The notes beneath the pieces are model-generated. The model had not been told where the DNA came from. It saw only the letters and a list, made by a program, of their open reading frames with translations, and searched no databases. 64,000 bases of DNA from Bacillus sp. 491mf (GTDB taxonomy: Bacteria; Bacillota; Bacilli; Bacillales; Bacillaceae_G): the NCBI RefSeq assembly GCF_900112415.1, contig NZ_FOLV01000011.1, positions 1-64,000 of the forward strand, read 5' to 3'. The position numbers were made by a program, and so were the translations under genes. Positions 18,333-25,694 of this stretch are shown one piece after another. How positions within the stretch are numbered: position 1 is the stretch's first letter; every line of letters begins with the position of its first letter.

Positions 18333-18882
18333 TCACCCTGATTGAACGTCCTGTATTTCTTTTATAATCAGTTGAAGATTGTTTGTATATTCTTTCTCAT
18401 CTACATTATCTATCCCAAAATGTTTAGGAACTACAATATGGGTACGTTTCGGAATTATGATGCAGTATGCTGAATCTAATTCCTTTACACTATGTATTTT
18501 GTTAAGACTGTATTCTAATTGTTCGCCGTTAGAGGTTATATATATTTTTTTATTGTGGAGTTCAAGCGAAATGTTTCCTATTACCCCAAGTTTTTTTAAC
18601 TATCTTACGTATAAATATTATAGGCTTTACTTTTTGAAACAAGAAATGAATTATTATAGAAAAAGCTATTATAGACAAGACTATTCCTAAAATTGGAGTG
18701 AAAAGGGTAGCATATTTATGTTTAGTAATTTGATAATTAATAATTAATAATTAATAATTAATAATGAATGCTGAAAAAGAAAAAATATGGAGAAATATTT
18801 CGCTGTAGAGTAAAAGTCTTTTTGTAACGGTTGCTACTACGTATTTATAAGTATCTTCTGAAACATAGCAAGTTATATTCAA
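18333..18882 (-). pseudogene. YcxB-like membrane protein gene, two frameshifts
   Basis: Read leftward in three frames. A TTG start at 18880-18882 gives MNITCYVSEDTYKYVV...FSAFIINY then a stop inside a 7-bp repeat. The next frame gives two hydrophobic segments (FTPILGIVLSIIAFSIIIHFLF). The third frame gives GVIGNISLELHNKK... and ...YCIIIPKRTHIVVPK, ending in a stop at 18333. Order and sequence fit the YcxB-like family (N-terminal strand, two TM helices, C-terminal PH-like beta domain with the IPKR motif). Two frame changes make it a pseudogene in this assembly. Confidence 0.68.
18733..18765. repeat. 7-bp tandem repeat (ATAATTA) inside the YcxB-like gene
   Basis: Four perfect ATAATTA units (18733-18760) and a partial fifth. 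Each unit gained or lost changes the reading frame, and the first frameshift of the YcxB-like gene falls exactly here. Confidence 0.9.
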
Positions 18883-18939
18883 AAATCCATCACCCTTTTT
18901 AAATGAGAGTATATCGAATTTTCTGTAAACAAAACATCC

Positions 18940-19317
18940 CCTAAAATGAAAAAATACGCTATTCTTTCTGTAGAATCATAGGAAAGGATGGCGTTTTTTG
19001 TATGTCTATTTCTATATTTGATGAATTACAACTATTTGCTCAAGAGATTCAAAGCTCTTTATCTCCAAATATCTTACGAGATTTTGCTAGAGATGTTGGT
19101 TTCGTTCAACGAACCAGTAAATACCAAGCAAAAGATTTAGTCGCTTTATGTGTATGGATGAGTCAAAATATCGCTACGACGTCTTTAACTCAATTATTTA
19201 GCTGTTTGGAAGCATCAACAGAAGTGCTCATCAGTCCTGAGGGATTGAATCAACGATTTAATCAAGCGGCAGGACCCCTATTTGAGAGTATTAAAATCTC
19301 TTGAATTGATGGGCATG
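18940..19317 (+). mobile_element. internally deleted IS4/IS231-type insertion sequence
   Basis: Left side: the leader AAAATGAAAAAATACGC... and GAAAGGATGGCGTTTTTTG matches the corresponding leader of the second copy at 25695-26734. Then comes a transposase start (19002-19304) and, immediately after its stop, the right end AATTGATGGGCATG (to 19317). Everything between transposase residue about 100 and the right end is deleted. The leftmost tip is not recognisable. Confidence 0.75.
19002..19304 (+). pseudogene. N-terminal fragment of an IS231-like transposase
   Basis: 100 codons, MSISIFDELQLFAQEIQSSLSP..., with the FVQRTSKYQAKDLVALCVWMSQ block and SPEGLNQRFNQAA typical of the N-terminal region of IS231-family (IS4 superfamily) transposases, which are near 480 residues. 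The DDE catalytic core is missing. It is homologous to the fragment at 26373-26654 on the other strand. Confidence 0.85.
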
Positions 19318-19413
19318 TAAGGTGACCCTATATAAATATAATATAAAACAGGATTTTCCATCTTCCTTTCCGAATATAGTTATATTGTTTTTTATAAAAA
19401 AGGAGAATACATA

Positions 19414-19590
19414 ATGAAATTTCATCCGTTATTTTTATTCATAGTTGGAGCTTTTGTATGCTCTTTAGTATTTAATTTTTTCACAGGTAAATCTGATTGG
19501 AATGTCTTTTTCTTATTGATACTTGGAGCAATTTCCGGTTATCAAATCGGTAAAAATGAAATTAAAAGACAGATAAACAATATAAATTAA
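19414..19590 (+). CDS. small membrane protein, 58 aa
   Basis: MKFHPLFLFIVGAFVCSLVF then a short polar turn GKSDWN and a second hydrophobic stretch VFFLLILGAISGY, ending in a basic tail KNEIKRQINNIN. Two membrane helices with both ends probably inside. Strong AAAAAGGAG site before the ATG. Function not recognised. The GNAT gene follows 46 bp downstream on the same strand. Confidence 0.68.
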   Translation: MKFHPLFLFIVGAFVCSLVFNFFTGKSDWNVFFLLILGAISGYQIGKNEIKRQINNIN

Positions 19591-19636
19591 ATTACTACCA
19601 TTAATAAATTTTATATAAATAAAAGGAGAAATTAAT

Positions 19637-20131
19637 ATGCCAGAACTACATACAAATCGTCTTATTATGACTACATTTACAGTCGAAATGATGGAGAAGG
19701 TAATGAAAAACGAACATACTTTTACAGAGGAAATTTCATTAAATGTGCATTCTGAATGGCCTTTACCAGAATACCAACAATTTTTCCCTTACAAGATTAG
19801 TAAGTTTAAAGAAACTCCTTTAGAAAATAAGTGGGAAGGGCTAATCATACATAAAAAAACGAACACAGTTATAGGTGATATGGGTTTTAAAGGTAGTCCT
19901 AATGAGGAAGGATCTATAAACATAGGATATAGTATAGTGCCGGATCAAAGAGGAAAAGGATATGCGAGCGAAATGGGAAAAGCGCTTGTTCAATGGGGAC
20001 TTTCTCAATCAGGTGTTAAGAAAGTTGTAGCTACTTGTTCTCCAGATAATCAACCGTCTATTAAGGTTTTACAGAAAATTGGATTACAGTTTACCGAAGA
20101 AAAAAACGGGAAACTTTACTGGACCACATGA
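19637..20131 (+). CDS. GNAT acetyltransferase, RimJ/RimL type
   Basis: 164 residues. Starts MPELHTNRLIMTTFT, the usual RimJ/L opening (xTxRLxL), with VIGDMGFKG and the acetyl-CoA loop DQRGKGYASEMGKALVQWG near residues 98-116, then SIKVLQKIGLQF. Predicted cytoplasmic N-acetyltransferase acting on a protein N-terminus or a small amine; substrate unknown. The 3' side carries ATGACTTCCGATAA, close to the boundary sequence behind two genes at 25 kb. Confidence 0.85.
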   Translation: MPELHTNRLIMTTFTVEMMEKVMKNEHTFTEEISLNVHSEWPLPEYQQFFPYKISKFKETPLENKWEGLIIHKKTNTVIGDMGFKGSPNEEGSINIGYSIVPDQRGKGYASEMGKALVQWGLSQSGVKKVVATCSPDNQPSIKVLQKIGLQFTEEKNGKLYWTT

Positions 20132-20170
20132 TCAGTATGACTTCCGATAATCTTGATTATAGAATCCTGC

Positions 20171-20271
20171 CACACGGCTATCAACCTAACAAAAGAAACC
20201 ACCCCAGAATGAAAATTTTGTACATTTTTCTCATTCTGGGGTAACTCGTTATTTTTAGCTTGATGGGTATG
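20171..20271. mobile_element. IS231-end MITE copy, about 101 bp
   Basis: Left end CACACGGCTATCAACC (degenerate), an inner palindrome ACCCCAGAATGAAAA...TTTCTCATTCTGGGGT that would fold as a terminator, and a right end AGCTTGATGGGTATG. The right flank is TGGCGATACACC. No coding content. Confidence 0.7.
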
Positions 20272-20392
20272 TGGCGATACACCTTAATAAAAGTTTACCT
20301 TTTTATCTATCTGGACTTACTCTGCAATGAAAAATTGTGTATATTTGGTAATAAATGATGCTTATTACCAAAACATACAAAGGGGTTCCATA

Positions 20393-20614
20393 ATGGATAT
20401 TTTTTTATTCAATTTATTATTTTTTTTAGTCTTAATTTTATTGAAAATTAATTTCATTTCAGCACTAAATACAGAGCTAAAAAAAGAGTCAAAAAACTAT
20501 TTAATAATAATTATTAATTGTCTTTTTATAATTATTTTTTTGTGGCTTAGTATAACTGTTTTTTTAGAAATTACTTTAATATTACGCAAAAATTTCGATA
20601 ATCTATCTTTATAA
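20393..20614 (+). CDS. small membrane protein, 73 aa
   Basis: MDIFLFNLLFFLVLILLKIN, a polar region with LNTELKKESKNY, then a second long hydrophobic stretch rich in Ile/Leu/Phe, ending RKNFDNLSL. Two membrane helices. ATG 20393 is preceded by AAAGGGG at 20380-20386; the frame extends upstream without a ribosome site. Function unknown and composition extremely AT-rich, so it may be recently acquired. Confidence 0.55.
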   Translation: MDIFLFNLLFFLVLILLKINFISALNTELKKESKNYLIIIINCLFIIIFLWLSITVFLEITLILRKNFDNLSL

Positions 20615-20864
20615 CATGATAGTTAAAATTTTTAGATATTTACATGAAAAAATGAATGTAAACTTTCAACTATTAGTTTACATTCAAATTACCGAAAATA
20701 TTTATTTTATTCCAATCCCCTTAATATCCTCAAAATTAGAAAGAAAAGTATACATTCAAAACACTATAAATAAAGAGGTACAGAAACCCATGAACAAAAA
20801 TTTTATTTTAAATAAAATCAATTTATGAATATATGTAATTTAAATTATTAAAAATAATTAATAT

Positions 20865-20900
20865 AAAAAACTCTGATTTTAAAAAGATCAGAGTTTTTTT
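20865..20900. terminator. hairpin terminator
   Basis: AAAAAACTCTGAT...ATCAGAGTTTTTTT, symmetrical, usable on both strands. It lies between the small membrane gene and the minus-strand gene at 20938. Between 20615 and 20865 I see no supported gene; a 70-codon frame there has no ribosome site. Confidence 0.8.
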
Positions 20901-20937
20901 AAATGACATGGTGATCCCTTATATAATAATAAAAAAA

Positions 20938-21282
20938 TTATGATAATTGCGCACTAACAGCAATAGTAAGTGCAACACCTAAAACTAAAATAATCCAAGT
21001 CCAATACTTATTTCGAATGAAAAATAATGCAGAGTTATCTTTTATTTGAACTCTTTCTCCGGTTTTTTCATCGACGAGTGTTCGTACACTATCAGATATA
21101 AACTTTTTAGTTAAAAAATAATTAATTATCGCTATAAATATAGTACAAGATATTCCATTCAAAATAAATCCAGGGTTATGTTGCGTGTTCACTTGCAAAA
21201 TAATAAAAGGGATTGCATTTATCACATTCCCTAAAATGAATGCTAGGACTACTAACAGTCCCTTACCTCTCCAAATAATCAT
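20938..21282 (-). CDS. membrane protein of unknown function, 114 aa
   Basis: Three hydrophobic stretches: LLVVLAFILGNVINAIPFII near the N-terminus, GFILNGISCTIFIAIINYFL in the middle, and WTWIILVLGVALTIAV at the end, with a hydrophilic segment (TLVDEKTGERVQIKDN) before the last one. ATG 21282 is chosen because the AAAGGAG site overlaps the alternative start at 21300. I do not recognise the family. Confidence 0.62.
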   Translation of the reverse strand: MIIWRGKGLLVVLAFILGNVINAIPFIILQVNTQHNPGFILNGISCTIFIAIINYFLTKKFISDSVRTLVDEKTGERVQIKDNSALFFIRNKYWTWIILVLGVALTIAVSAQLS

Positions 21283-21555
21283 TACAATGACTCCTTTCAA
21301 TTTCTAAATAATGGGACATACATATTACATTATATTAATTTATGGAGTATTAATCTATTTTAATGCTCTTTCAATCCGTTCTTTTGTATCCTCAGTCAAA
21401 AAAGGCTTTGGAACCTTGTATTGCTCCTCAAAAATTCGATTAATTCATTCATATTGGTGGGACCCCATGTTGCAAGAAATACTTAATCATAGTACACCAC
21501 AAATCATCTTAAAATCTAATTTATTTGTATAATTAATGTAAAAAGGAGAGCTAAA

Positions 21556-21726
21556 ATAATAGCAAATATTAAATTTATTATTTACTTAATTGCAACCGCT
21601 TTAATATTTTGTTCTGCAATATTAGGAGAACTTGTTTACTCAATAAAAAAGAATTTAAACAATTTGTGTACACAAAAACTTACTGAAAATTTTAAATTGT
21701 GCTATGTTTTTATTGATAAAAAATAG
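21556..21726 (+). CDS. small membrane peptide with an ATA start position
   Basis: An open frame reads IANIKFIIYLIATALIFCSA..., a membrane helix followed by a polar tail KKNLNNLCTQKLTEN, ending at TAG 21724-21726. A good AAGGAG site (21543-21548) sits 7 nt before an ATA codon (21556-21558) where ATG would be expected; no ATG, GTG or TTG start with a usable site is available. Either a rare near-cognate start or a dead start codon. The stop overlaps the ribosome site of the next gene. Confidence 0.35.
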   Translation: MIANIKFIIYLIATALIFCSAILGELVYSIKKNLNNLCTQKLTENFKLCYVFIDKK

Positions 21727-21739
21727 GGAGGTAAACAAC

Positions 21740-22687
21740 ATCAAAGGAAAGAGTATTCATTTTAGAATTAATGAAACAATTTTAGAAAACTTTGAAGACG
21801 CATTAGTATATGAAGGAATAAACAAAACAGAGTTTCTAACTCATGCTATTCAAAATTTTTGTGCAAAGGTGGAATCACAAAAAATGGATGATGTTAAGCG
21901 TCAATATGGAGCTAGTACTCATTTGCAAGTACGAATGGATACACATGTTTTGTACGAAGAAAAACGTGTTAATTTAGATGAGTGGGTTATCAAACTATTA
22001 AATTTAACACATGATGAAAAGGTTCTTGATATTGGATGTGCGACAGGTGCATTCCTTTCACTATTACAAACAATGGGGCATAAAGGACATCTTACTGGAC
22101 TTGATCAGTCATCTAATATGATTGAAGAAGCAAATAAGCTATCTCAACAAAAGAATTTAAATATTGAGTGGATAATTGGAGATGCAAGAAAGCTTCCGTT
22201 TTCAAGTAATTCGTATGATTGGTTGGTCGCAAGACATATGCTATATCATGTTCCAAATCTTCAAAGCACAATTGAAGGTTTTAAAAGAGTAATTAAGCCA
22301 AATGGAGGACTACTTACTACTACAAATTCATGTGAATCATTACCGAAGATTAGAGAACTTTGTAATAACATGTTAATTGAATTTGGTTTCCCTGAAAGAG
22401 TTTCGCCCGCCGCGCCATTTTGCATAGAAAATGCAAAAGAAATTCTAAGTTCGACGTTTAATAAAGTGGAAGAAAAAGTTATCTCTAATTCATTAATTTT
22501 TGAACAACCTGAACCAATCGTGAATTATATTATCAGTATGTTTCCATCTTTAAACATACCTCACGATACAGACCTATACACTGATATGATAAATTGGTTG
22601 AAATTTGAAGCCGAGAATATATTAGCACGTAATGGTAGAGTATGGCGTGATCCGAAAGATGTAGGATTTTATATATGTAAAAAATAA
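21740..22687 (+). CDS. ribbon-helix-helix-like domain fused to a SAM methyltransferase; ATC at the start position
   Basis: 315 residues from the ATC codon. Residues 1-40 (IHFRINETILENFEDALVY...NKTEFLTHAIQNF) look like a CopG/ribbon-helix-helix domain. A linker follows, then a class I methyltransferase with motif I VLDIGCATGAF, GLDQSSNMIEEA, GDARKLPFSSNSYDWL and a long C-terminal part. A perfect GGGAGG site (21726-21731) lies 8 nt before ATC AAA GGA; the ATG at 21704, 36 bp upstream in frame, has no ribosome site. The substrate is unknown; the N-terminal domain suggests DNA binding or dimerisation. A fragment of another methyltransferase follows. Confidence 0.72.
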   Translation: MKGKSIHFRINETILENFEDALVYEGINKTEFLTHAIQNFCAKVESQKMDDVKRQYGASTHLQVRMDTHVLYEEKRVNLDEWVIKLLNLTHDEKVLDIGCATGAFLSLLQTMGHKGHLTGLDQSSNMIEEANKLSQQKNLNIEWIIGDARKLPFSSNSYDWLVARHMLYHVPNLQSTIEGFKRVIKPNGGLLTTTNSCESLPKIRELCNNMLIEFGFPERVSPAAPFCIENAKEILSSTFNKVEEKVISNSLIFEQPEPIVNYIISMFPSLNIPHDTDLYTDMINWLKFEAENILARNGRVWRDPKDVGFYICKK

Positions 22688-22699
22688 GAGGAGAATAAA

Positions 22700-22765
22700 A
22701 TGTTATTAAAAGAAGAAATCAAAGTGGTAGTTGGTGCTGGAGTATTTAACAATAATCCAGGATGA
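22700..22765 (+). pseudogene. 5' scrap of a further methyltransferase gene
   Basis: 21 codons, MLLKEEIKVVVGAGVFNNNPG then TGA, behind a strong AGAGGAG site. The segment looks like the very start of a Bacillus methyltransferase family whose next residues would be a Trp-rich region; the rest is gone. The decay lies between the RHH-methyltransferase and galE. Confidence 0.5.
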
Positions 22766-22815
22766 TTGGTCAAATAAAAAACATTACATACTATTATAAT
22801 TAGGAGCTGAAAAAT

Positions 22816-23832
22816 ATGAATCAGACAATATTAATAACTGGCGGTGCAGGATACATAGGTTCGCATACTACAAAGAAAATGCTAGATTACGGATTTAATG
22901 TGATTGTAGTCGATGATTTAAGCACAGGCTATCGAGAAGCTGTTGACAATAGAGCTGAATTTTACCAATTAGATGTAACGGATAAAACGGAATTTTCTGC
23001 CCTATTATCCAAACTACAAGTGGATGCTGTTTTACACTGTGCTGGTAAAATAATTGTAAAAGAAAGTATGGAACAACCATTTGATTATTATAATGCTAAC
23101 GTTTTGGGTCTTCAAATGGTATTAGAAGCTTTGGTTGAAAATAACATTAAAAATATTATGTTCTCTTCAACAGCTTCTGTTTATGGTGACAATTGTATCC
23201 ATTCACCTGCAACAGAAAACACACCAACATCACCTGTTAATCCATATGCAGAAACAAAATTAGCAGGAGAAAAATTAATTCATTGGGTAGCTAATAGATA
23301 CGACATGAAATATGTGATATTCAGGTATTTCAATGTTGCTGGAGCAGAATTGGATGCGTCAAATGGTTTAGCGATGTTAAATACTACTCACATTATTCCA
23401 AATGCAAATAAAACCATTTTAGGACAAAATAACGAATTGTTAATTTTCGGGAATGATTATGATACAAAAGATGGAACATGTATAAGAGATTACATTCATG
23501 TTTTAGACTTAGCAAATGCACATACCTTGGGTATGCGATATTTATTATCTGGTAATGATTCGAATTTATTCAATTTAGGTACTGAAAAAGGATATTCTGT
23601 ATTAGAGATTGTACAAAAAGTTGAGAGCGTGACGAAACAAACATTAAACTATCGATTTGTAGAAAGACGTAACGGTGATCCAGCTAATATTTTAGCAAAT
23701 TGTATAAAAGCAAAAGAGATATTAGGATGGCAACCCCAGTACTCCTTAGAACAAATAATTAAGTCCGATTATGAATGGCGATTAAAGCATAAATATAGTC
23801 CCTTCTTCTCAAAAAACCTATTACTCTCTTAG
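22816..23832 (+). CDS. galE: UDP-glucose 4-epimerase
   Basis: 338 residues, full length. Short-chain dehydrogenase-type NAD fold: GGAGYIGSH at the N-terminus, FSSTASVYG with the active-site Ser/Thr region, and the catalytic YxxxK pair Tyr144/Lys148 in PYAETKLAGEK; GDYxTxDGTCIRDYIHV-type C-terminal region present. It interconverts UDP-glucose and UDP-galactose for cell-surface sugars. Strong AGGAGC site. It sits as a passenger among decayed genes and IS231-type ends rather than in a gal or surface-polysaccharide operon, so it is probably acquired. Confidence 0.93.
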   Translation: MNQTILITGGAGYIGSHTTKKMLDYGFNVIVVDDLSTGYREAVDNRAEFYQLDVTDKTEFSALLSKLQVDAVLHCAGKIIVKESMEQPFDYYNANVLGLQMVLEALVENNIKNIMFSSTASVYGDNCIHSPATENTPTSPVNPYAETKLAGEKLIHWVANRYDMKYVIFRYFNVAGAELDASNGLAMLNTTHIIPNANKTILGQNNELLIFGNDYDTKDGTCIRDYIHVLDLANAHTLGMRYLLSGNDSNLFNLGTEKGYSVLEIVQKVESVTKQTLNYRFVERRNGDPANILANCIKAKEILGWQPQYSLEQIIKSDYEWRLKHKYSPFFSKNLLLS

Positions 23833-23913
23833 ATTTAACAATCATGATGGTGGCACTATCTACCTAAATGGTGAACAAGTTTATTACCAATAATCTGTTT
23901 CTGGGGTATCGCC

Positions 23914-24041
23914 CATACCCATCAAGCTAAGATTTTAAAGTACCCCCAAAACGAAAATTTTATCTCTTCTTAGTTGTCTATGGGAGTCTAGTTCATTTGT
24001 TGTTTTAGGAAATAATGAATTTATAACTATAGTAGGGGTAG
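23914..24041. mobile_element. IS231-end MITE copy, about 128 bp, right end degraded
   Basis: Left end CATACCCATCAAGCTAAG followed by TACCCCCAAAACGAAAATTTT. The right half (TTGTTTTAGGAAATAATG...AACTATAGTAGGGGTAG) aligns to the intact copy at 29634-29761 with many changes. The left flank GGGTATCGCC(C) fits the IS231 target pattern GGG-N5-CCC. Confidence 0.7.
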
Positions 24042-24065
24042 AGTTCAGGAAAATGTTGATTTTAT

Positions 24066-24215
24066 ACGCTAAGGATATGCAGGATACGAGAGCAGTTTGA
24101 ACTGTCAAATGCTGTTGTGACAGGGATGTATGAAATCCTGCATACAGCAGAGGGAACAGAAAGCTGGCAAACTCTTGGTATGAACGGATTCCTGAGACTT
24201 GGTTACTGCTTATAA
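24066..24215 (+). pseudogene. unnamed gene remnant
   Basis: A 49-codon open frame reads ...REQFELSNAVVTGMYEIL and GTESWQTLGMNGFLRLGY before TAA. Composition is protein-like, but there is no start codon or ribosome site. I do not recognise it. It ends exactly where the boundary repeat TACGTTATGTTAACC begins. The rest of 23833-24390 holds the MITE and no other gene. Confidence 0.3.
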
Positions 24216-24232
24216 TGATACGTTATGTTAAC
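24214..24232 (+). repeat. gene-boundary repeat, upstream type, copy 1
   Basis: AATGATACGTTATGTTAACC, matching AATGTTACGTTATGTTAACC at 25140-25159 in 19 of 20 positions. Each copy stands upstream of a gene that is closed by the downstream-type sequence ACTTCCGCTAACGA. Confidence 0.7.
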
Positions 24233-24390
24233 CTGACATAAATCCAGCATGCAAAAAACTTCTTAAGTCATTTTTATCTAAAAAACATGGATTATAATGG
24301 AAAAATAGATTAATATAGGATATTGAAACAGGTAATCTTTCCCTTCTCTTGAATAAGGGGAGGTTGTAGAAATGAACATAAGGAGTTTAG

Positions 24391-25047
24391 ATGAACACTA
24401 TGAAGAAGTATGGATTATTAAGTATACCTCTTATTCTTTTCAGTTGGGACTTATTATCGCATTTCAATTTCCAAATTGTATTGAACATGATAATTGTTTT
24501 GATTCTGCTAGCTATTCTTTTAAAACGTACAACACTTCAAAATATTTTTGATTGGATCATTGGTAGTTGTTTTTCTATATATTTTTGTTTCCTGTATATG
24601 AAGACAATTAAAATTAGCTTCTTTTACTCTCAAATGAATCACACAACAGAGGAAATAAAAAGAATGATTACATTATCAGTCAATCTGATACCATTCAAAG
24701 GAATTATAGATATATTGCAACATAATCCTTCTGCTTTTTATCAAGTCTTCGGAAATGGAATTATGCTTGCTCCTTTTACATTTGCTATGCTGTATTTTAA
24801 GTGGGTAATAAGTATTAGACAAGCTATCTGGTACTCATTCCTTTGTACAGTGGCTATTGAATTCATTCAATTCATACAGACTTGTATATCAGCTCTATTT
24901 GGATTAGGCGAAGGTAGAAGTACAGACATTGATGACGTAATCTTAAATACTATAAGTGCTGTGGTAGGTATTGTTTGTTACCTTCTATGGTGTAAAATTG
25001 AAAACCGATTTAGCAGAAAAATAAGAGACGACAACATACCTATTTAA
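24391..25047 (+). CDS. VanZ-like membrane protein
   Basis: 218 residues with about five or six membrane helices. The VanZ-family pattern is visible: VNLIPFKGI, then NGIMLAPFTFAM, a helix with VAIEFIQFI, and the acidic segment STDIDDVILNTISAVVGI. VanZ gives low-level teicoplanin tolerance in enterococci; most family members have no known role. Clear AAGGAG site 5 nt before ATG 24391. The unit is bracketed by the boundary repeats at 24214 and 25048. Confidence 0.82.
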   Translation: MNTMKKYGLLSIPLILFSWDLLSHFNFQIVLNMIIVLILLAILLKRTTLQNIFDWIIGSCFSIYFCFLYMKTIKISFFYSQMNHTTEEIKRMITLSVNLIPFKGIIDILQHNPSAFYQVFGNGIMLAPFTFAMLYFKWVISIRQAIWYSFLCTVAIEFIQFIQTCISALFGLGEGRSTDIDDVILNTISAVVGIVCYLLWCKIENRFSRKIRDDNIPI

Positions 25048-25061
25048 CTTCCGCTAACGAG
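25048..25061 (+). repeat. gene-boundary repeat, downstream type, copy 1
   Basis: ACTTCCGCTAACGA directly after the VanZ-like stop codon. A second perfect copy follows the gene at 25240 (25563-25576), and a degenerate one (ACTTCCGATAAT) follows the GNAT gene at 20141. Confidence 0.7.
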
Positions 25062-25075
25062 AATTATATGAACAC

Positions 25076-25110
25076 AAAAGTCCCCCAGTTAAACAATCTG
25101 GAGGACTTTT
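25076..25110 (+). terminator. terminator of the VanZ-like unit
   Basis: AAAAGTCCCCCAG...CTGGAGGACTTTT, a good stem followed by a T run. Confidence 0.8.
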
Positions 25111-25139
25111 AATAGTCTCCTAAATACATTGAATCCCGA

Positions 25140-25159
25140 TAATGTTACGTTATGTTAAC
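25140..25159 (+). repeat. gene-boundary repeat, upstream type, copy 2
   Basis: AATGTTACGTTATGTTAACC; the partner of the copy at 24214. It stands 80 bp before the start of the next small gene. Confidence 0.7.
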
Positions 25160-25239
25160 CGAGCATGAATATCCTATTCATCCAAACTTGCACAAAAGTG
25201 TCCTTGCTAATGGTACAATTAGGATAACGGAGGAATATT

Positions 25240-25563
25240 ATGGGATACCTTAATGAGCTTTATGTAATACTGTTTTTTCTAATCGGCACTGGAATATTCG
25301 TAATTATCAAGTCTGATTCACCAAAAATCAGGAAAAAAAATCTATCATTCGTAATGGTCAGTTTAGGGATAAATATACTCGCAATTCCAATGGCTTTTTT
25401 TATAGGTGGAATGGCAACAGCTCCCCCAGATAGTACTGAACTTGATTTTTGGGGAGGATTTCTCTGTGTTCAGGGAATACCGCTTCTCATACTACTTCTA
25501 GCTTTAGTTTGGTGGTTTATCGTTGGAATAAGGAAAAAGTCCACATGTAGGATTTTAAAATGA
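25240..25563 (+). CDS. small membrane protein, 107 aa
   Basis: Three hydrophobic segments: LYVILFFLIGTGIFVIIK, FVMVSLGINILAIPMAFFIGG and GIPLLILLLALVWWFIVGI, with a short basic cytoplasmic loop (SPKIRKKN) and an external turn (APPDSTELDFWGG). Good CGGAGG site before the ATG. The family is not recognised. It is bracketed by boundary repeats on both sides, like the VanZ-like gene, and closed by a terminator. Confidence 0.65.
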   Translation: MGYLNELYVILFFLIGTGIFVIIKSDSPKIRKKNLSFVMVSLGINILAIPMAFFIGGMATAPPDSTELDFWGGFLCVQGIPLLILLLALVWWFIVGIRKKSTCRILK

Positions 25564-25576
25564 CTTCCGCTAACGA
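25563..25576 (+). repeat. gene-boundary repeat, downstream type, copy 2
   Basis: ACTTCCGCTAACGA, identical to the copy at 25048, overlapping the stop codon of the preceding gene by one base. Confidence 0.7.
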
Positions 25577-25587
25577 ATTTTACGTCA

Positions 25588-25621
25588 ACTAGCTCCTCGA
25601 AAGAGGGGCTAGTCGTTTTTT
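25588..25621 (+). terminator. terminator of the 25240 gene
   Basis: ACTAGCTCCTC-GAAA-GAGGGGCTAGT followed by a T run. Confidence 0.85.
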
Positions 25622-25694
25622 ACAATAGCAAAGATGAGATTTCACTTTTAGAAACTGTCTTAGCGTATAAAATTCACGTTTTGCTGTCAATACC

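Noticed and set aside
18379-18690. 103-codon plus-strand frame
   Set aside because: It is antisense to the YcxB-like pseudogene, has no ribosome site, and the minus-strand reading matches a known family.
20616-20828. 70-codon plus frame after the small membrane gene
   Set aside because: No ribosome site, very AT-rich, no hydrophobic or motif pattern.
21311-21532. 73-codon plus frame
   Set aside because: No ribosome site at the ATG; it also runs through the possible worn IS end at 21466. Not supported as a gene.
20271-23914. inversion between the MITEs at 20171 and 23914, suggested by TGGCGATAC and its reverse complement GTATCGCC at facing flanks
   Set aside because: The inner flanks are complementary but the outer flanks do not pair as an inversion predicts, so it is probably chance within a palindromic target rule.
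25048-25159. attC-like integron recombination site between the two cassette-like units
   Set aside because: The ends do not meet the RYYYAAC/GTTRRRY core rule and no integrase gene is present, so I report only the shared boundaries, not an integron.
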